From Myoxocephalus aenaeus (lineage: Eukaryota; Chordata; Actinopteri; Perciformes; Cottidae), in the NCBI GenBank assembly GCA_038501785.1, contig JBAMJR010000040.1, positions 2,253,501-2,317,500 on the forward strand: a stretch of 64,000 bases of DNA, written 5' to 3'. Made by a program: the position numbers and the translations under genes. Positions within the stretch are counted from its first letter, which is position 1; each line of letters opens with the position of its first letter. Below, one piece after another: positions 35,110 through 48,759 of the stretch. The notes under the pieces were generated by a model. It was not told where the DNA came from. It searched no databases and saw only the letters and a list, made by a program, of their open reading frames with translations.

Positions 35110-36326
35110 CATGATGAACAATCTAATTATACCGCTGGAGTTTCTCTTTCACTAAATTATAATGTCAGCAGCTTTCATGTAAATGTAGGTGTTACGCGAT
35201 CACAGCAAAGATGAAAATAAGCACTTTTTTTTCGACATTCAGGTGATGGATCACTACAACATGTTGTGCAAATTATCTCATCATGTCATGTTTCGGGGAA
35301 GAACACCTTCATAAATCTTTCCCCTCCCTAAACGTATGTAAATATCGGATAAATTGTGAACAAATTCATAATGTGTGATTTCTGACTGTTTGCTGTTGAA
35401 TACAAAGGTATATGAACTCGCTGTTGTCGGAATGATTATAGTCATAGATGAGGCCTCATAACTAACTCAAGCTTTTCTGTAATTGTAACCAGCAGTAACA
35501 TGAAAATAACATAAACCAGAAGGAGAATTATGTCTGGTCTGCGTTCATCCACTTTATTTTAAAGGGTCCTGATGAGTAGTTGTCAGCTACCCTCTTCACA
35601 AACACACAGGCCATGTGCTGCCGGCTGTTATCATGGGCTCCAAGGGAATATTTGTGGTAACTGCTGGTGCCCTAAAAAAAAACATGCCAGTTTTCACTCT
35701 TATTAAATTCTGAGAAGAGGTATAAACTGGGATGTCTTTTTTCAAACCAAATAAAATAATGCCTCCATAAACAAAGTAATAGTCTTTTCTCAACTAGCTC
35801 TGAAGAACCACCCACTCTGATTTGTCGAAAGGCATAACAGAGAGGAGAGTGAGCCACTGGCAGACCTCAGAGGAAATGTAAAATGCTGAGGAATAATACG
35901 AAGACCAGAAACCTTTTCATGGGCCTCAGAGGGTCACTGAGTGACCGGCCAAGATGTCACTGACCCCGGGTTGTCAGCCGCCGCGCACTCACAGACTGAT
36001 TCGTAGTCGGCCTTTGCAGCACAAACCCATGCATACACATGCACACATACACAGAGTCAGACACCCGAGGGGGAATGTTCTCTCACGGTGGTGCTAGTAA
36101 TTGAATCAAGCCAAAACTGAACGCTGCTCCGTTCCCCCGCCCGCCCTCGCCTCTGCCTTAAAAAGGTAAGCCTTGTAGCTGATGGGAAGCAGATGTGGAC
36201 TGAGCCCTGCAAAGTAAAGGTGCAGAGTCAGTGCCCCACATCCACCCCTGGCCAGGAATATATCTTCATTAAGGAGAATAAGGGTGTCCACTTACATCTG
36301 CTACAGCACATCAAATCACACTCATC

Positions 36327-36436
<110 letters not shown>

Positions 36437-36583
36437 GGGACCCCTGGGATGTGACTGACACCTATTCCTATCACTAGACCCTGACAGCTCCACACGTCTG
36501 GCTCCAATATCCCCCCACTGTTTCTACAGAAACACCATCCTATTCAACCATCTAACGCATAATGATACTTGTTAGCGCAAGGA

Positions 36584-36659
36584 TGTGTGTGTCTGTGTCT
36601 GTGTCTCTGTGTGTGTGTGTGTGTGTGTGCGTGTGTGTGCGTGTGTGTGTGTCTGTGTG

Positions 36660-36720
<61 letters not shown>
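36584..36720. repeat. (GT)n compound microsatellite
   Basis: GTCT and GTGC interruptions in the left two thirds, then a pure right end of about 54 bp. Confidence 0.95.
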
Positions 36721-37094
36721 ATTACTGACTCAACTTCAGCGGTAAGATTGAGTTGCAAACACGTGATTGGCAAGAGAAACAGGAAGTTGAGAGTTGAAGA
36801 CATAGGTGATATATCTGCCTTCATTCCTAAAATTGAAAGATAAAACTTGAACTGAACTTTTTGATTTTTACCGAAAACCATAAAGACACATGTACTCAAG
36901 CTCTATTTTTGCAATGCTCAGCATAATTCACATAGCAGAATCATGGTGAATAATACCTAAATAATGAATAAATAATTGTCGTGACTCTTTGCACATGGTA
37001 TTTATCTTAAAACAGTGACATTATAAATTACTTAATAAGCACCAATAAAAAAACAATCACCTCTCTGCACCACAAGCTTGAGCTCAGGCCATGT

Positions 37095-37127
<33 letters not shown>
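37095..37127. repeat. (CAG)11 trinucleotide array
   Basis: Eleven perfect units, TC before and CAC after; not inside a supported exon. Confidence 0.95.
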
Positions 37128-37129
<2 letters not shown>

Positions 37130-38892
37130 CTTCTTCCTAATTATGCTTTTAACCAGGCATTTTCTATTTTGGACCATTATACGATACATATGTAATTATG
37201 GTCTAAAACACTATATGTTAGGCCTAAATCTGGCTTGTCTCTTCAAAACCTCTGGAGCGCTTTCCAAGACCTTACATGGCTGTAATGCTCTCCAGCTGTT
37301 GCATAAAACATATGGAGGACGTGAGGCGTTGGGGATGGATGGCATTCAAAGCCAACATGACGAAGTTATAGATATTTACTGTTTCCATGCCCACACTAAT
37401 TCTGTGTGAGGCTAATGCTACTACTGAAGTAGTTTGTGTGTTTTTCACATTGTGTTGACCAGTAAAATATAAAATGCAAGGATACCATTGTTTTAAAATC
37501 TGTGTTCATATGATGTAAATATCTAAAATACTGTGCTCGATCAAATCTTAGCTGGAATCACCTAATACACTTTAGTTCAGTTTAGGCCTTTTTCTTTGTT
37601 TTTCTCCTTTGTGGGGACCTGGAACATGATTTAACCTTCCTGAGATATCCCTCCGTCTCCTTTTGGCTATCTGTCTAGCCAGTCTTTGTCTCCTCTCATA
37701 TATGCTCTTATTGGATCCAGCAGACACAACACAAACTCTAGGACTTTTCTTCTCTCCCCTCACTCTCCCGCGATTATCCCCTCCACTTCCACCTCTGAGG
37801 ATTTGGCAGTTGGCGTCAGAGAAAGGAGAGGAGTGCAAAAAAAACACACTGCTGCCTGTCAGTCTCATCAGTTTTTTATAAAGCCAGAGAAAAGGAGATG
37901 TCGGGAAGAGAAAGGAAGGAAAAGAGGTATTTGTTTTCACTGCAGTGTTGTAAAGTCCTGGTCAGATCACAAAGGAATTCTCGCTCCTGTCACAGAAAAG
38001 ACTTTTAATAGATATTTTACATGTTTTTATTTGAGCTGACAGTCCGTGTGTGTCATAGGTGAAGCTGTGAATCCTATTCAAAACCGATGAAGTCCTGAAT
38101 AGCCGTTTCATTTTCACTCCATTCTCCAGTCTGACACTTAGTTCATTTTTGCTATTTTATGTGTGGGAGCAGGGTTTATTTTGCTCAAACCGATCATTGG
38201 GGACTGGCTGTAGTTAAAATGTGTCATGTTGATCAAATAAATAGGCTGGTTAAGGAGCTTTTATTTCAGTCACTTGACTTTAAACAACTTGTATAGTTGT
38301 GCCAATGATATCATTTTTCTATCACCATATTTTCTGGCTCTGGCACTGGAAGAAGGCGCCATTCTTCTTAATCCCACCTATAAATCTCTGATTGGCTTGG
38401 TTGTTTTCCCAATTTGGTAAACATCCATCAATGAGTAGAACACCAGACATACAGCTGGAACAAAAAATCTGAGATTTTGGAAGTTTCGGGGGTCTGTAAC
38501 CAGGCTTATTCCTATTCAAAAGACATGCCATAACTTAGAAAAGTGTTCAGACATCAATATCCTGTTTACTCACAAGCAGGAGTTGGAATAATACAAATAC
38601 AGAGCATCCTTCCTTAGTCAAGAAGAGCTCATGCAGACAGAGAGAGACAAAACTGAGACACAGTGTTAGGACAAGTGAGAGACAAGGAGGAACAATAAGG
38701 CTGAGCTGAAGGAGTAAGAGCAAAAAACAAGGAAGGAAGGAGACAAGGAGGTGCAGAGGCAGCGCAAGAGGAGACGTCCCGAGGGAGAGACGAGTAGGGT
38801 GAGTTAGCGAGTGAGTAGCCCAGTGACAGACAGACTGAACCGGAGATGAGTGGGGAAATCCCCTCTGTGCACATTAAATAAAATCCTCCAGC
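37128..38892. other. no gene seen
   Basis: Unique DNA with a GA-rich strand at 38630-38800; open frames there follow purine bias. Confidence 0.55.
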
Positions 38893-38899
38893 TGTGTGT

Positions 38900-38995
<96 letters not shown>
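38893..38995. repeat. (GT)n microsatellite, about 100 bp
   Basis: One AT interruption near the left end. Confidence 0.97.
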
Positions 38996-38998
<3 letters not shown>

Positions 38999-39689
38999 TG
39001 AGACAGTCAGAGGGGTGTATTCAGTTTATACAGTGTACTCTACCCCGAGGACTCCCTGTCTATATTATGTCATCCAAAAGCACTTATACAGACCTTCTGC
39101 TGGATCAGACACTCACACTTACACACACACACACTCTCAAGTCCTAATCTGTTCAGAGTCATATTGGCCTCCCACTCTGTCCGGTGGCCAGGAGCAGTTC
39201 TGTAAGTTTGGATGTATTCTGGCTGAGGTTTCCTGCCTCATTTTAGTCTTAAAGTTGTTCCACACTGTATCTGATGGCCTTAACTCACATGTGTTTTTTT
39301 ATATCTCACACACAAACACACACTTGCGTCCTTGCATACACACCTACCCTCCTAGGATTGCACTGCAGATGTTCAAAGTCACTGGAGTATTCTTGACGTA
39401 TAATTCACCAGTGCATTTGGACATAATATTGATTTTTCCTGTTTCTCTCCGTTGATAATTGTCTGTTCAGAGACTTTCACATTTCTGTGTTTGGAACAGA
39501 GATTATAAAAGATATGCTGCCAGCAAGTGAAACATCGTTGATGCATTAGGTGTCTGAAGAGGCATTTTCATGCTTGACCCCCAGTTGTGTAATTTATGCT
39601 TATGTAGGGCCCTGAAATATGTTATTTCATATGTCTTACTAATTTAATACAACTGTGTCCATTACTAACGATTTGCTTTAAATTGTGTT

Positions 39690-40030
39690 TTTAAGTTAAG
39701 TCCTATATTGTTGTTCCAATGTTTGAGAACAGTACATTACCGGTACATATACTGGCTGTCAAGGGCAGACAGTATTGCATGCAGTTTAGAAAAGAACGCT
39801 GTCTCTTTAAGAAATTAAGTGAAGTTGTCCTGCTGTATTTTCTGGCTGGAGACAAAAACGTATGGCTTGTTATGAAACTGGGATTTGTTAAATAAAAGTT
39901 GCCAAACTGAAGAAGGACGTGTTTGTGGACAGTTCGTTTCAAGGGTGCAACACTTATCGCATCCCTGAGGGTCCCGAGTGTTCGCACACCCAAAGTGGCG
40001 TCGCTCTATCAGACGCGGAGATGCTATGTG
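39690..40030 (+). other. possible degenerate LTR-like segment
   Basis: CTGTCTCTTTAAGAAATTAAG, then about 100 nt later TTAAATAAAAGTTGCC (poly-A signal type), then a CpG-enriched tail (GTGGCGTCGCTC, AGACGCGGAG) recall the promoter, poly-A signal and U5 of an LTR. No TG...CA ends, primer site, target duplication or coding region can be shown, so the call is speculative. Confidence 0.15.
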
Positions 40031-41739
40031 TCAGGTTTACATTTGTACACGTCTAACATTTTCTAACTACACAAATGGGTGAAGAAATGTGATAACTTTG
40101 AGAAGTTTTGAGAAGGTCAGTTAGTACAAAAGATCTTAACGTTGCCTCGTCCTGATTCGTCACAGCTCGTGTCCTTGCGGAACGTATCACCGAGGCCAAA
40201 GAGTCGGGAAAATCTCACAGCCAAGGGAACACATGAGTGACAGTAGACCTGGAGGGAGAGAGAGGAGCAGCGAGAGAAAAGATCCACGGCTTATTGTGTT
40301 AGCCTCCCACAGTGCAGCAAAGGACTAAATATGACACCTCTTCACCCTGACCCTGTCTTACAAGAGAAGAGTAAGAGAGAGAGAGAGAAATGGAGAAAGA
40401 GAGAGAATGCTTGGTAGTGACCCGCCTCGACCTTGCCAGCTCTTCCTGACCTCCCCTGTAGCCCCATGCCGCTTAATTCTCACTAATTACATTCCTCACT
40501 GACAGAAAGTTGGCCCCTGACCATCCCTGCAAAGGCGCAGGTAGAAAAATCCATCATAGCATGGCCGGGGCACAGGGAGGATCCATCCACTGCAGAGGTG
40601 AAGGCGGGACGGGAGGGGGGAGGGTAACCGGTGATGACAAATTAATTAGTGAAAGAGAAAACACCCCGCACACATTTACATGTTGAAGGGTGTAGCTACT
40701 GTGCATGGGGTCTGATTAGCCTCGACTGGTGTCTCCAGTGAGCTCTGCACCATGTTGATATGACAGGCAGTGATGGATGGTGTGTAGTGTTGGGCTCAGC
40801 AGTAAGTTGGGATGTGGGGGCAAACCTGTTCCACATTCACTTTTAGGAGGATGTGTAAATCTGTGAGAAAGCCTGAAAAAAGAATGGGAGCGCGGTAACT
40901 TTACTGGATATTGAAAGCGGCGCAAATAAGCTAAATGTAAGCCCTCTTTAATGTGGAAGTGTAAATGGCCGTATGACATCAACAGAGTGTTCTGAATAGC
41001 GAGAGGAAGCTTGGAAATAAGATGTTAAGACATGCTGTTATGTGGTGCACGTGCTATAGAAGCACTGCTCTCTGGCTCATTGTTTTTTGGCCAGTGTTTG
41101 GTTCAGCTGCATGGGATAGGGTTACAGGAGTTTGCCTGCATTTGTCTTTACAATGTAATTAAGGGATTTTTGGGGCCTACGGACTCAGAATGACAAACTC
41201 CTTGTGCTCGGAGAACTGGGTTCTTGATAGGAAATCTATGAACAAATCAATCGTAGAAAGTTAATAACATTTTGTAGCCATCTTACAGGCTGTTGCTTTT
41301 GAAAGAACTGGGATTCACATTGTTTTTCTGTGTGTGTTTATCAAGGGGACACTGGCGGTACATTTAACTGTAACATTAGTACGCTACATTGTATTACACT
41401 TTCTACTCAGTGGGCCACACAACTTTATCTCAGACTATTAACCGAAGTTCAAATGTCACCTCTGAAAGAGTGGATTGTGGAAGAAAACTTGTGCATCCCC
41501 CTGGTAATTACAGAGGCTCAACTCAATACAACAGTGTTGGCCTGCATTTGATATTCCATAAACATAATGGTCTCATGTGACTGTGCGTAGATAAATATCA
41601 TGGACTTAGCCTGAGGGAGAGAAAAGGGGGGACGTTCCATTTTTTTATATCACATAATACGGCTCTTGTGTTCCCACAGAATACAACGGGGCCTTCTCTT
41701 GGCCCCCTCTGCTAAATCCCTCAGCTATCTTTCAAACAG
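40031..41739. other. no gene seen
   Basis: Unique DNA with a GA-rich patch at 40370-40410 and a GGGAGGGGGGAGGG tract at about 40610-40625, which has quadruplex potential. Confidence 0.55.
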
Positions 41740-41880
41740 TGATAGTTACGGAAATTAGCGGCGCAGAAATCCACAAGCGTCCATCATCGGAGGGCTTATT
41801 AGTGTCTTTGTGAGGTTATGAGGGGAGGACAGAAGGCCCGGAGCACCGCGGGGGCTCAGCTGAGACGCTACCTTCACATA
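41740..41880. promoter_or_regulatory. candidate non-coding block
   Basis: GGAAATTAGCGGCGCAG, CCATCATCGGAGG and CACCGCGGGGG are CpG-bearing unique DNA without a splice-bounded frame. Confidence 0.2.
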
Positions 41881-41914
41881 ACACACATGCACAAGGACAC
41901 GTGCATCCAAACTG

Positions 41915-41938
41915 ACACACACACACACACACACACAC
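41915..41938. repeat. (CA)12 tract
   Basis: Pure run. Confidence 0.92.
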
Positions 41939-42682
41939 TGATAAGCAAAGATGGCAAGATGGAGGTTAAAATATGAACTTGTTTATTTTTTACTAGGCCC
42001 GCTGTTTGCAATACTGCGCCAATGAGACCTCAGACATTAGACTTTTTTTGCCACCAGGAGATGTAGTGATCTTGTATTTAATGTGACAGAAAAGATATTT
42101 TTTCTCTATCTGACTTTATGTATGGCTGGAGGTCTGAGGTAACTACACGACGATACTACACAGTGCGTCACTCTTCTGCACAGCCCCGGTAAAGAACATG
42201 CATAGAAAACAATGCTTGGGCAGAATTATCAGTATAGTTTAAATGACAATGACAATTTAAAGAGGAAAACACAAAATCACAACTTCACTTGCCCACTTGT
42301 CCCAGAAAGGAGTTTGTGTCAATCCAGTTCATAATTTATGATATCCTTATTGTTAGTGAAGATGTCATCGATAGTGTTTGTATTCATAAAGCTGCATGTT
42401 AATGTTTGGTTTTCATTAGTTCTGCTCATTAACTTGTGTGCCTTTGGGCTCATGAATGGGAAACAATACAACAAGTAAATGATGGGCTACACATACAGAG
42501 CAAATTAAAGCAGGCGGAAGAAACGGGTGCCATGAGACAAATAACATTACTTACTTTTCAAAATGTGCAAACCGTTGCTTATCTTGGGGCAAAAATGTAA
42601 TCTGAAGCACACACACCAGAGATTCACAAACCCAGCAGATTTTCCATGCTATAGACCTTCCCAATAGTCCCCCTTCATCTCA

Positions 42683-42684
<2 letters not shown>

Positions 42685-42760
<76 letters not shown>
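42685..42760. repeat. (TG)38 microsatellite
   Basis: Pure run, followed within 20 bp by a run of G (42779-42787). Confidence 0.97.
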
Positions 42761-42761
<1 letters not shown>

Positions 42762-44635
42762 TTGTTTGTTGGGGTGGTGGGGGGGGGATAATAAATGGCA
42801 GCAGACATGGACATCGATTTCGATAATAACACGGAGAGCAGAGCAGAGGCAGTGGCAGACGTCAGCCTGAGGTCCATCCATCTATGAAACAGGACATGCC
42901 AGTAATAGGAAAACACCACACACCGTTATGGCCGGGGGCAAAGCACACAGGCAACTTATCACAGCACTGAACTTTGATGCTTCGCAGCGTGCAGGGGAGA
43001 AAATATATATAATTCCATTATTTCTTCACAGATGATGAGACACAGGTCCCGTTTGTGTGTCGTGTGTGTGAGTGTTTGGTGTGTGTGTGTGGGGGGGGGT
43101 TGCACCTTTGTGAACTAAAATGAATCATGCACACACACAAACGGAATATACTGTTTCTGCTGACTACATATATACACTTGTTTATTTATTGAATTATTAT
43201 AATTCCTTTTTCTCCCCAGAAAGGTGCGCTCTCTGGGGGCACGGCCAATTGATTGGTATGAGTCCTTGAGCATCTGCGAGCTGAACTACACCGTATACCT
43301 CTTTGTAATAGCACCTTAAAGCACATGTCATGTAGCTAGATTGTGCATTTATTTGTTGGCTTGTTTTGAATAAATCAGAAGAAACCCCCTCCATCCAAAG
43401 ATGAGAACACAAAGCTTTGATCACACCATGGCGTACTGCTGGATAACAAGCAGACCGTGTAGAAAGCATGTCTTACTGCTCCATAAAATAGAATTTGGTT
43501 GAACTTCAAACGCGGAGCTTCAATGTGCCTGGCGACCAAGCGTGAGCTGTATACTCTCGTGTCCAAAACAACAGTTCTGCTACTTAACCTATCAAAGCCT
43601 GAAACTGGTCCTGCTCTAACTGCATGAAAGACCCATCACTACACTGTAGAGCCGTGATAATGATCGCTTGAAACAAGCAGGCTGCGGATTCTATTTGCAT
43701 GACATAATTACAAATGATAATATGGGAAAAGGTCAGTAGCATGATAAGTGCTGACCAATATTAGGGATCCCTGGTGGTGCATTCACACTTTATATGCAGT
43801 GTGTGTTCAGGAAACCATTTTTGCACCTAAGTAGGCTGATACATAGACTGCCGAGGGCCTCATAGAATCAATTGGTGCTTATGGTTCAAGATCAAAAGAA
43901 TCACCAAGTCCAGTCCACAATTTGATACAAAACTACAAAATAATATTTGTATCCTTAATGGATCTTTTCAAAGTCAAAACTGACAATATACTTACCACAC
44001 ACGTACTGCATATGATGAAATAAAACTGTGTCGGATTTACTGAGGAAATGTTGCACTTGAAATAGACGTTGTATGCATGTAACTATAGGCTGTTCTATCA
44101 TTAAGGCAATAAAACCCAAACAAGCACGCCGTCCATTCATTATACAACAAGAAGTTCTGTTCCTTTTGGTCGGCAGCTCCCATCCTGTGTACCGCTTTAA
44201 ATGCCTCTTAAAGAAGACCGTGCACTTGGCACAGTTCGGCGGTGTGTTGACCTCCGTTTCCTGCCAGGAAAGAAAATAACATCATTACAATTCTTGTCTT
44301 TTCCCAACTCTGGGCTTTCCTAATGGCGACACAACTTCTTGAAGCATTTCACTTGATTGAACTGAATGAATCATCATTACTTGGGGATACTACTTTGGAT
44401 AATTGTGCCTATGGATGTTTTACTGAAAATACACACATTTAAGCAGCTATTTGGAGGAAACGTGTCATGAATTTAACACAGACAGCATTTTTTTTGTCAC
44501 ATATGTTCACTTACCATTCAATTAACAATCATTTTTTAATTATCATCAAATTCACACACGTTCACACACAGGTAACATAAGATAAAAGATGGGGCTGTTT
44601 AAAGATAGCCGTCCCTTCAAAATGTTCCATCCATA

Positions 44636-44636
<1 letters not shown>
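42761..44636. other. no gene seen
   Basis: G-run at 42779-42787, degenerate GT and a G-run at 43065-43100; the rest is A/T-rich unique DNA. Confidence 0.55.

Positions 44637-44728
<92 letters not shown>
44637..44728. repeat. (CA)46 microsatellite
   Basis: Pure run. Confidence 0.97.
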
Positions 44729-44729
<1 letters not shown>

Positions 44730-45218
44730 CCTGTGTAATGAAAAGCAGATCAGAACTGAAACAATCCCTGTTCTGTTACAGCCTGTCACTCACTCTCGTC
44801 CACAGGACTCTCTGCCTCTCCTCTTTCATTCCTTCACCCCTGCTGTCTTAGTTTCTCGCCTGATAGTCTCTTCCTCTGTTTTCCTCTTCCTCTGTGCATA
44901 CAATTTGGTTCAACAGACAGATAGTAAAATGGACTTTAATCTCAGAGGAGATTATAAAGACAGACAGAAGATGCCGTCTGTTTTTAGTGAATTGTTTTCC
45001 CTTAGAACTAAATGTTCTTCTGAATGAGATGAGCAAACGTTCCTTTACATCACCGGCTAAACGTGCATGCATGTAATCTCTCAAATGTATCCCCCTTCAA
45101 CATTTGTCTTTCAACCTAAACATCACTTCCTCCTTTACTTATTTAATCTCCTGTCCCTATGTCTCCCTTCCTAAACTGATAAAATGTGCTGATTTCAGCT
45201 CAAATCTGGAGGCAAGAT

Positions 45219-45263
45219 GTGTGTGTGTGAGAGAGAGAGCGAGTGAGAGAGAGAGAGAGAGAG
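45219..45263. repeat. (GT)n(GA)n compound tract
   Basis: GT switches to GA, with GCGAGTG breaking the GA run. Confidence 0.93.
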
Positions 45264-45409
45264 GATGACGGGTGGTGGGGTAAGGGGATCTGTGAATGGT
45301 GTGAAAAGTATTAAGTGCCAGTAATAATTGGAAGCGGGCCTAGAGAATCCAAATATAATCTTACAGCGGGAACACTTGTAATACATTGGTTCTGGAGATG
45401 GGCCCAGAA

Positions 45410-45411
<2 letters not shown>

Positions 45412-45503
<92 letters not shown>
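45412..45503. repeat. (CA)46 microsatellite
   Basis: Pure run. Confidence 0.97.
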
Positions 45504-45505
<2 letters not shown>

Positions 45506-46066
45506 GGCCCACAGTGGTTTCTCCCAGTCTGCTAAAACAGGGGGAGATGTTATGCCAGACGCTGACGGTGCTTGCAGATGCGCTGGCCATTGCCCCCCCA
45601 TCCCCCCCCCGTTAAACCTCAAAATCCTCCATTAGCCTCCATTTGGCCAAAAGAAGCATGGATCATATTTTACCTGGCATGCTCCAGAAATCTTCCCCTG
45701 CCTCTTTCCCCTGTCTATAGCCATAAAGTCTCCATTCAATTTCCTGTTGACTGATGTCGATTCATGTTCACTGGGGTGGCGATTAGCAACACCAATGGAA
45801 ACTTTGCATGATCTCTGTAGAATACTTTGTTTGTTTATTAGACTGAAACTAAAAAAAGATTAACCATGATGATTAGTTATCTTGCGATGAGAACTGTACA
45901 TATGGAGAGAGGCTTCTTGCTGTCCCACGGGCGTCCCTAGCAGGTGCCAGCAGCAACTTGTCAATAACTGTTAGGAGGAAGCCGGTGGTTGGCCAAGGCA
46001 TTCCAGCGGCTAGCCTGACTCGGGTCCCTTGGCTCACGCTTCATGGTCCGCCACAGAAATGCCAGC

Positions 46067-46089
46067 CTCTCTCTCTCTCTCTCTCTCTC
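46067..46089. repeat. (CT)11 tract
   Basis: Short pure polypyrimidine run. Confidence 0.9.
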
Positions 46090-46595
46090 CCTAACTCTTT
46101 CCCTTTCTCACACACACACATGCACAGCTGCCGGACCTCACACTCCACCAATATCGTATTTTTAGCTGTCGCTGTTTTGAAAACCCCAGTTAGTGCCCAT
46201 TTTTGCATGGTGGCAAGAGTTAAAGGTTTATTTTAGGAGAGCTTGTATTTCCAGTCCTGGAAAGCAGGTACTGCCGTCGTTTTGTGGCTTTCACTGCCAT
46301 AACGAAAAGGAAGGACATCTCAAGCATGGCAACTGGTTTTTTTCTTCTGTCTTCTCCATACATTTCCCTGTTTCTGGGAATGCCTCTCCAACAACGCAAG
46401 TCTGTGGTTTTTGAGGTGTTCCTATTTTAATCTGTGTTTCTATTTGGGAAGGTTTGGACTACAATGTTTTTATTGAATCGTGGTATACCGTTTTTTTTTT
46501 CCTTCACTCACTGTGGAGCAAGCAGTCAATGAATGACACATTTAAACAGAGATGCTAGATAATTCTTCTGTGTAGCATGCGTCTGTTTTTCCTGC

Positions 46596-46597
<2 letters not shown>

Positions 46598-46636
<39 letters not shown>
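46598..46636. repeat. (GT)19 microsatellite
   Basis: Pure run. Confidence 0.95.
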
Positions 46637-46637
<1 letters not shown>

Positions 46638-46889
46638 CAGGATGCCGCTGGCCTTGCTGGGCCTGCTCTTTGTCACCGTAATTCCCTCAAATGAGGAGGT
46701 GGAATGAGTCTACCTCTTTTACTGCTGCCACTACAGAGCCCGTATCAGATGCCTCGTTCTCTGCACACCAGCCACGAGCACTTCATTTTAATACCGGCCC
46801 ATGGAGCCAAACCTGGCCAGTCTCAATCCAGCTGCTATCTGGGTGCACAGTTCTCCCCCGGTCTGTCGACGGCAGCAGGAGTGAGCCCC

Positions 46890-47300
46890 CTCTTGTTCAA
46901 GCAGTAATTGTTTATTGAATTACCTTGTGTTTTTCCAAGCAAAGAGCGGGAGTGTAGCATAACAATAGAGAAAGGTTTACGTTTGGTCTCCCCGCCTGCT
47001 TTGCTATTCCAAAGTACTCCTGACGCTAGTCTTTTCCCAGGAATGTGGAATTCTTCCTCCTCCTCTGCGTGAACCCATTTCACGTTTTTGCAAGTGCTAC
47101 ACTAAATCTTCTCAAACACCTGCCGTTTATTTTACTCTCATGTTGTTTTCTGTGCTCTTCTCTTCAGCGCATTTTTCTTTTTCGCCACCTCTGAACTCGG
47201 GCGATTATTTTCCCTGCATTTCCCATGACACCTTGTTCCTCTTTGGAGAATCTTGTCGGTGCTTGTATGTTTATCTGACTGACGGCGGCTTTCAATAAAC
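46890..47300. promoter_or_regulatory. candidate non-coding block
   Basis: AGCAGTAATTGTTTATTGAATTACC has a homeodomain-type core, and CpG-bearing unique DNA follows (GACTGACGGCGGC). No clear gene. Confidence 0.2.
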
Positions 47301-48685
47301 TTGGCCCCTGGTCGCTGCACACACACACTTCTTCCTACAGACACACAGGCCTTGGTAATTAATCTTAGATAAACACACAGCCTCACACATAAGGCAGAAG
47401 TACCCTGTAGGATAATAATCGCGGCAGAGAATATGAGTTTTAAGCAGCGTAAGATCTTACCACCGTGTTCTTTGGATGGGAAAACGTACTGAAGCGATCT
47501 GCAGGACAAACACTGGTGTCTATTCTATAGACAGACAAGGCTGCAAGATGATAGCGGCCACCGCATATCCCGTTACCTCACATGTTCTGCAATTGCATGA
47601 GGTGGATTCTGAAACTGGTTGGAAGAAAGGTTAAAGGTCATTGGATAAAATTAACGATGACGGGCACAGAGTAAATCAGATGTGGACGTCGTCTTTAGTA
47701 TGAATTCAGGGTTTTGAGTGGACATAAATAGTTAGCGCTAATAGGAAGGGCAGGTCATACAGGTGACTTAAGGGTAAAGGGGCACCTCTAGGGAGGAGAT
47801 CAGACTTCACATGCACAGACACACACTACCTAACAGAGAACAAGCCGCATCTGTGAACTGCCAACGAGTCATAGCAGGAGGGAAAGAGGGGTAGAGACAG
47901 ACAGAGAGGAAGAAAGCTGAGCCGGTGGACCACACAGATAAAAGAGTGTGCTCTGTTCTCTTTCCTCCTGAAGGAACCTGAAGGAGGAAACTCCACCTCT
48001 GGGATTAAGGCTTGTGTTTCCCCAATTTACTGCCATGGCTGCCTCAGACAATATATTCCTGTTCTGCTTGTCTTGTATTATGTCTTCTCTTCTCTTCTGA
48101 TCAGCAAGATCATCATAAATAAACTCCCCAAGATGAACCCTAATAGCAGATATAAAACAAATATGTATTAAGTATCTATAAATATAATTTACAATGTACT
48201 CCTTACATCTTGACATTTTAGTCTTTTTGTGAATCTTAAAGTAGACTGAACTCCTTTGTATTAAAGCAAAAACAAGGCTTTATTTTATACCTTTTATTCT
48301 ACTTTTCTTCGTGATGTTTATTGGTCCTCTGTTGATAATATTTAAAACACTATAATATGCTGTTTGTGGAAATAAAATATCTAATCTAACTAATAAAGTT
48401 ATACATTTCAGTATTTAATCGAATATATTATCATTGATTATATATTGAAAATAGCACTCAAATCTTTAGAAAGAGTCTCTCGAGCCTGTTTAATGCATAT
48501 TGTTGGTATTTTACTGTGAGTATGACAGATAAAGTGTATCGTGATGCTGTATGGGATATGATATGAGGCCATGCACTGGCCCATTTGGTGGTGGAATTAT
48601 CGAATTTGCTGTGCACTGCCCCTGAACCAGCCTACCCAACCACAAGAAAGACCAAGAGGAGGAGACGAAAGGGCGACACAAACAT

Positions 48686-48688
<3 letters not shown>
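47301..48688. other. no gene seen
   Basis: The 115-codon reverse frame at 47869-48216 has no domain or splice support. The right half is strongly A/T-rich. Confidence 0.55.

Positions 48689-48758
<70 letters not shown>
48689..48758. repeat. (CA)35 microsatellite
   Basis: Pure run. Confidence 0.97.

Positions 48759-48759
<1 letters not shown>

Larger units (their letters stand above)
33361..36326. other. no gene seen
   Basis: Mostly A/T-rich unique DNA with the GGA array and the 14-mer duplication. A CpG-bearing patch lies at 35940-36010 and includes the dyad GGTCACTGAGTGACC. Confidence 0.55.
45504..46889. other. no gene seen
   Basis: A C-rich tract at 45595-45610, the CT and GT runs, and unique DNA. 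Confidence 0.55.

Noticed and set aside
38850..39455. 201-codon open frame on +
   Set aside because: A long Cys-Val run from the GT array joins chance frames on each side.
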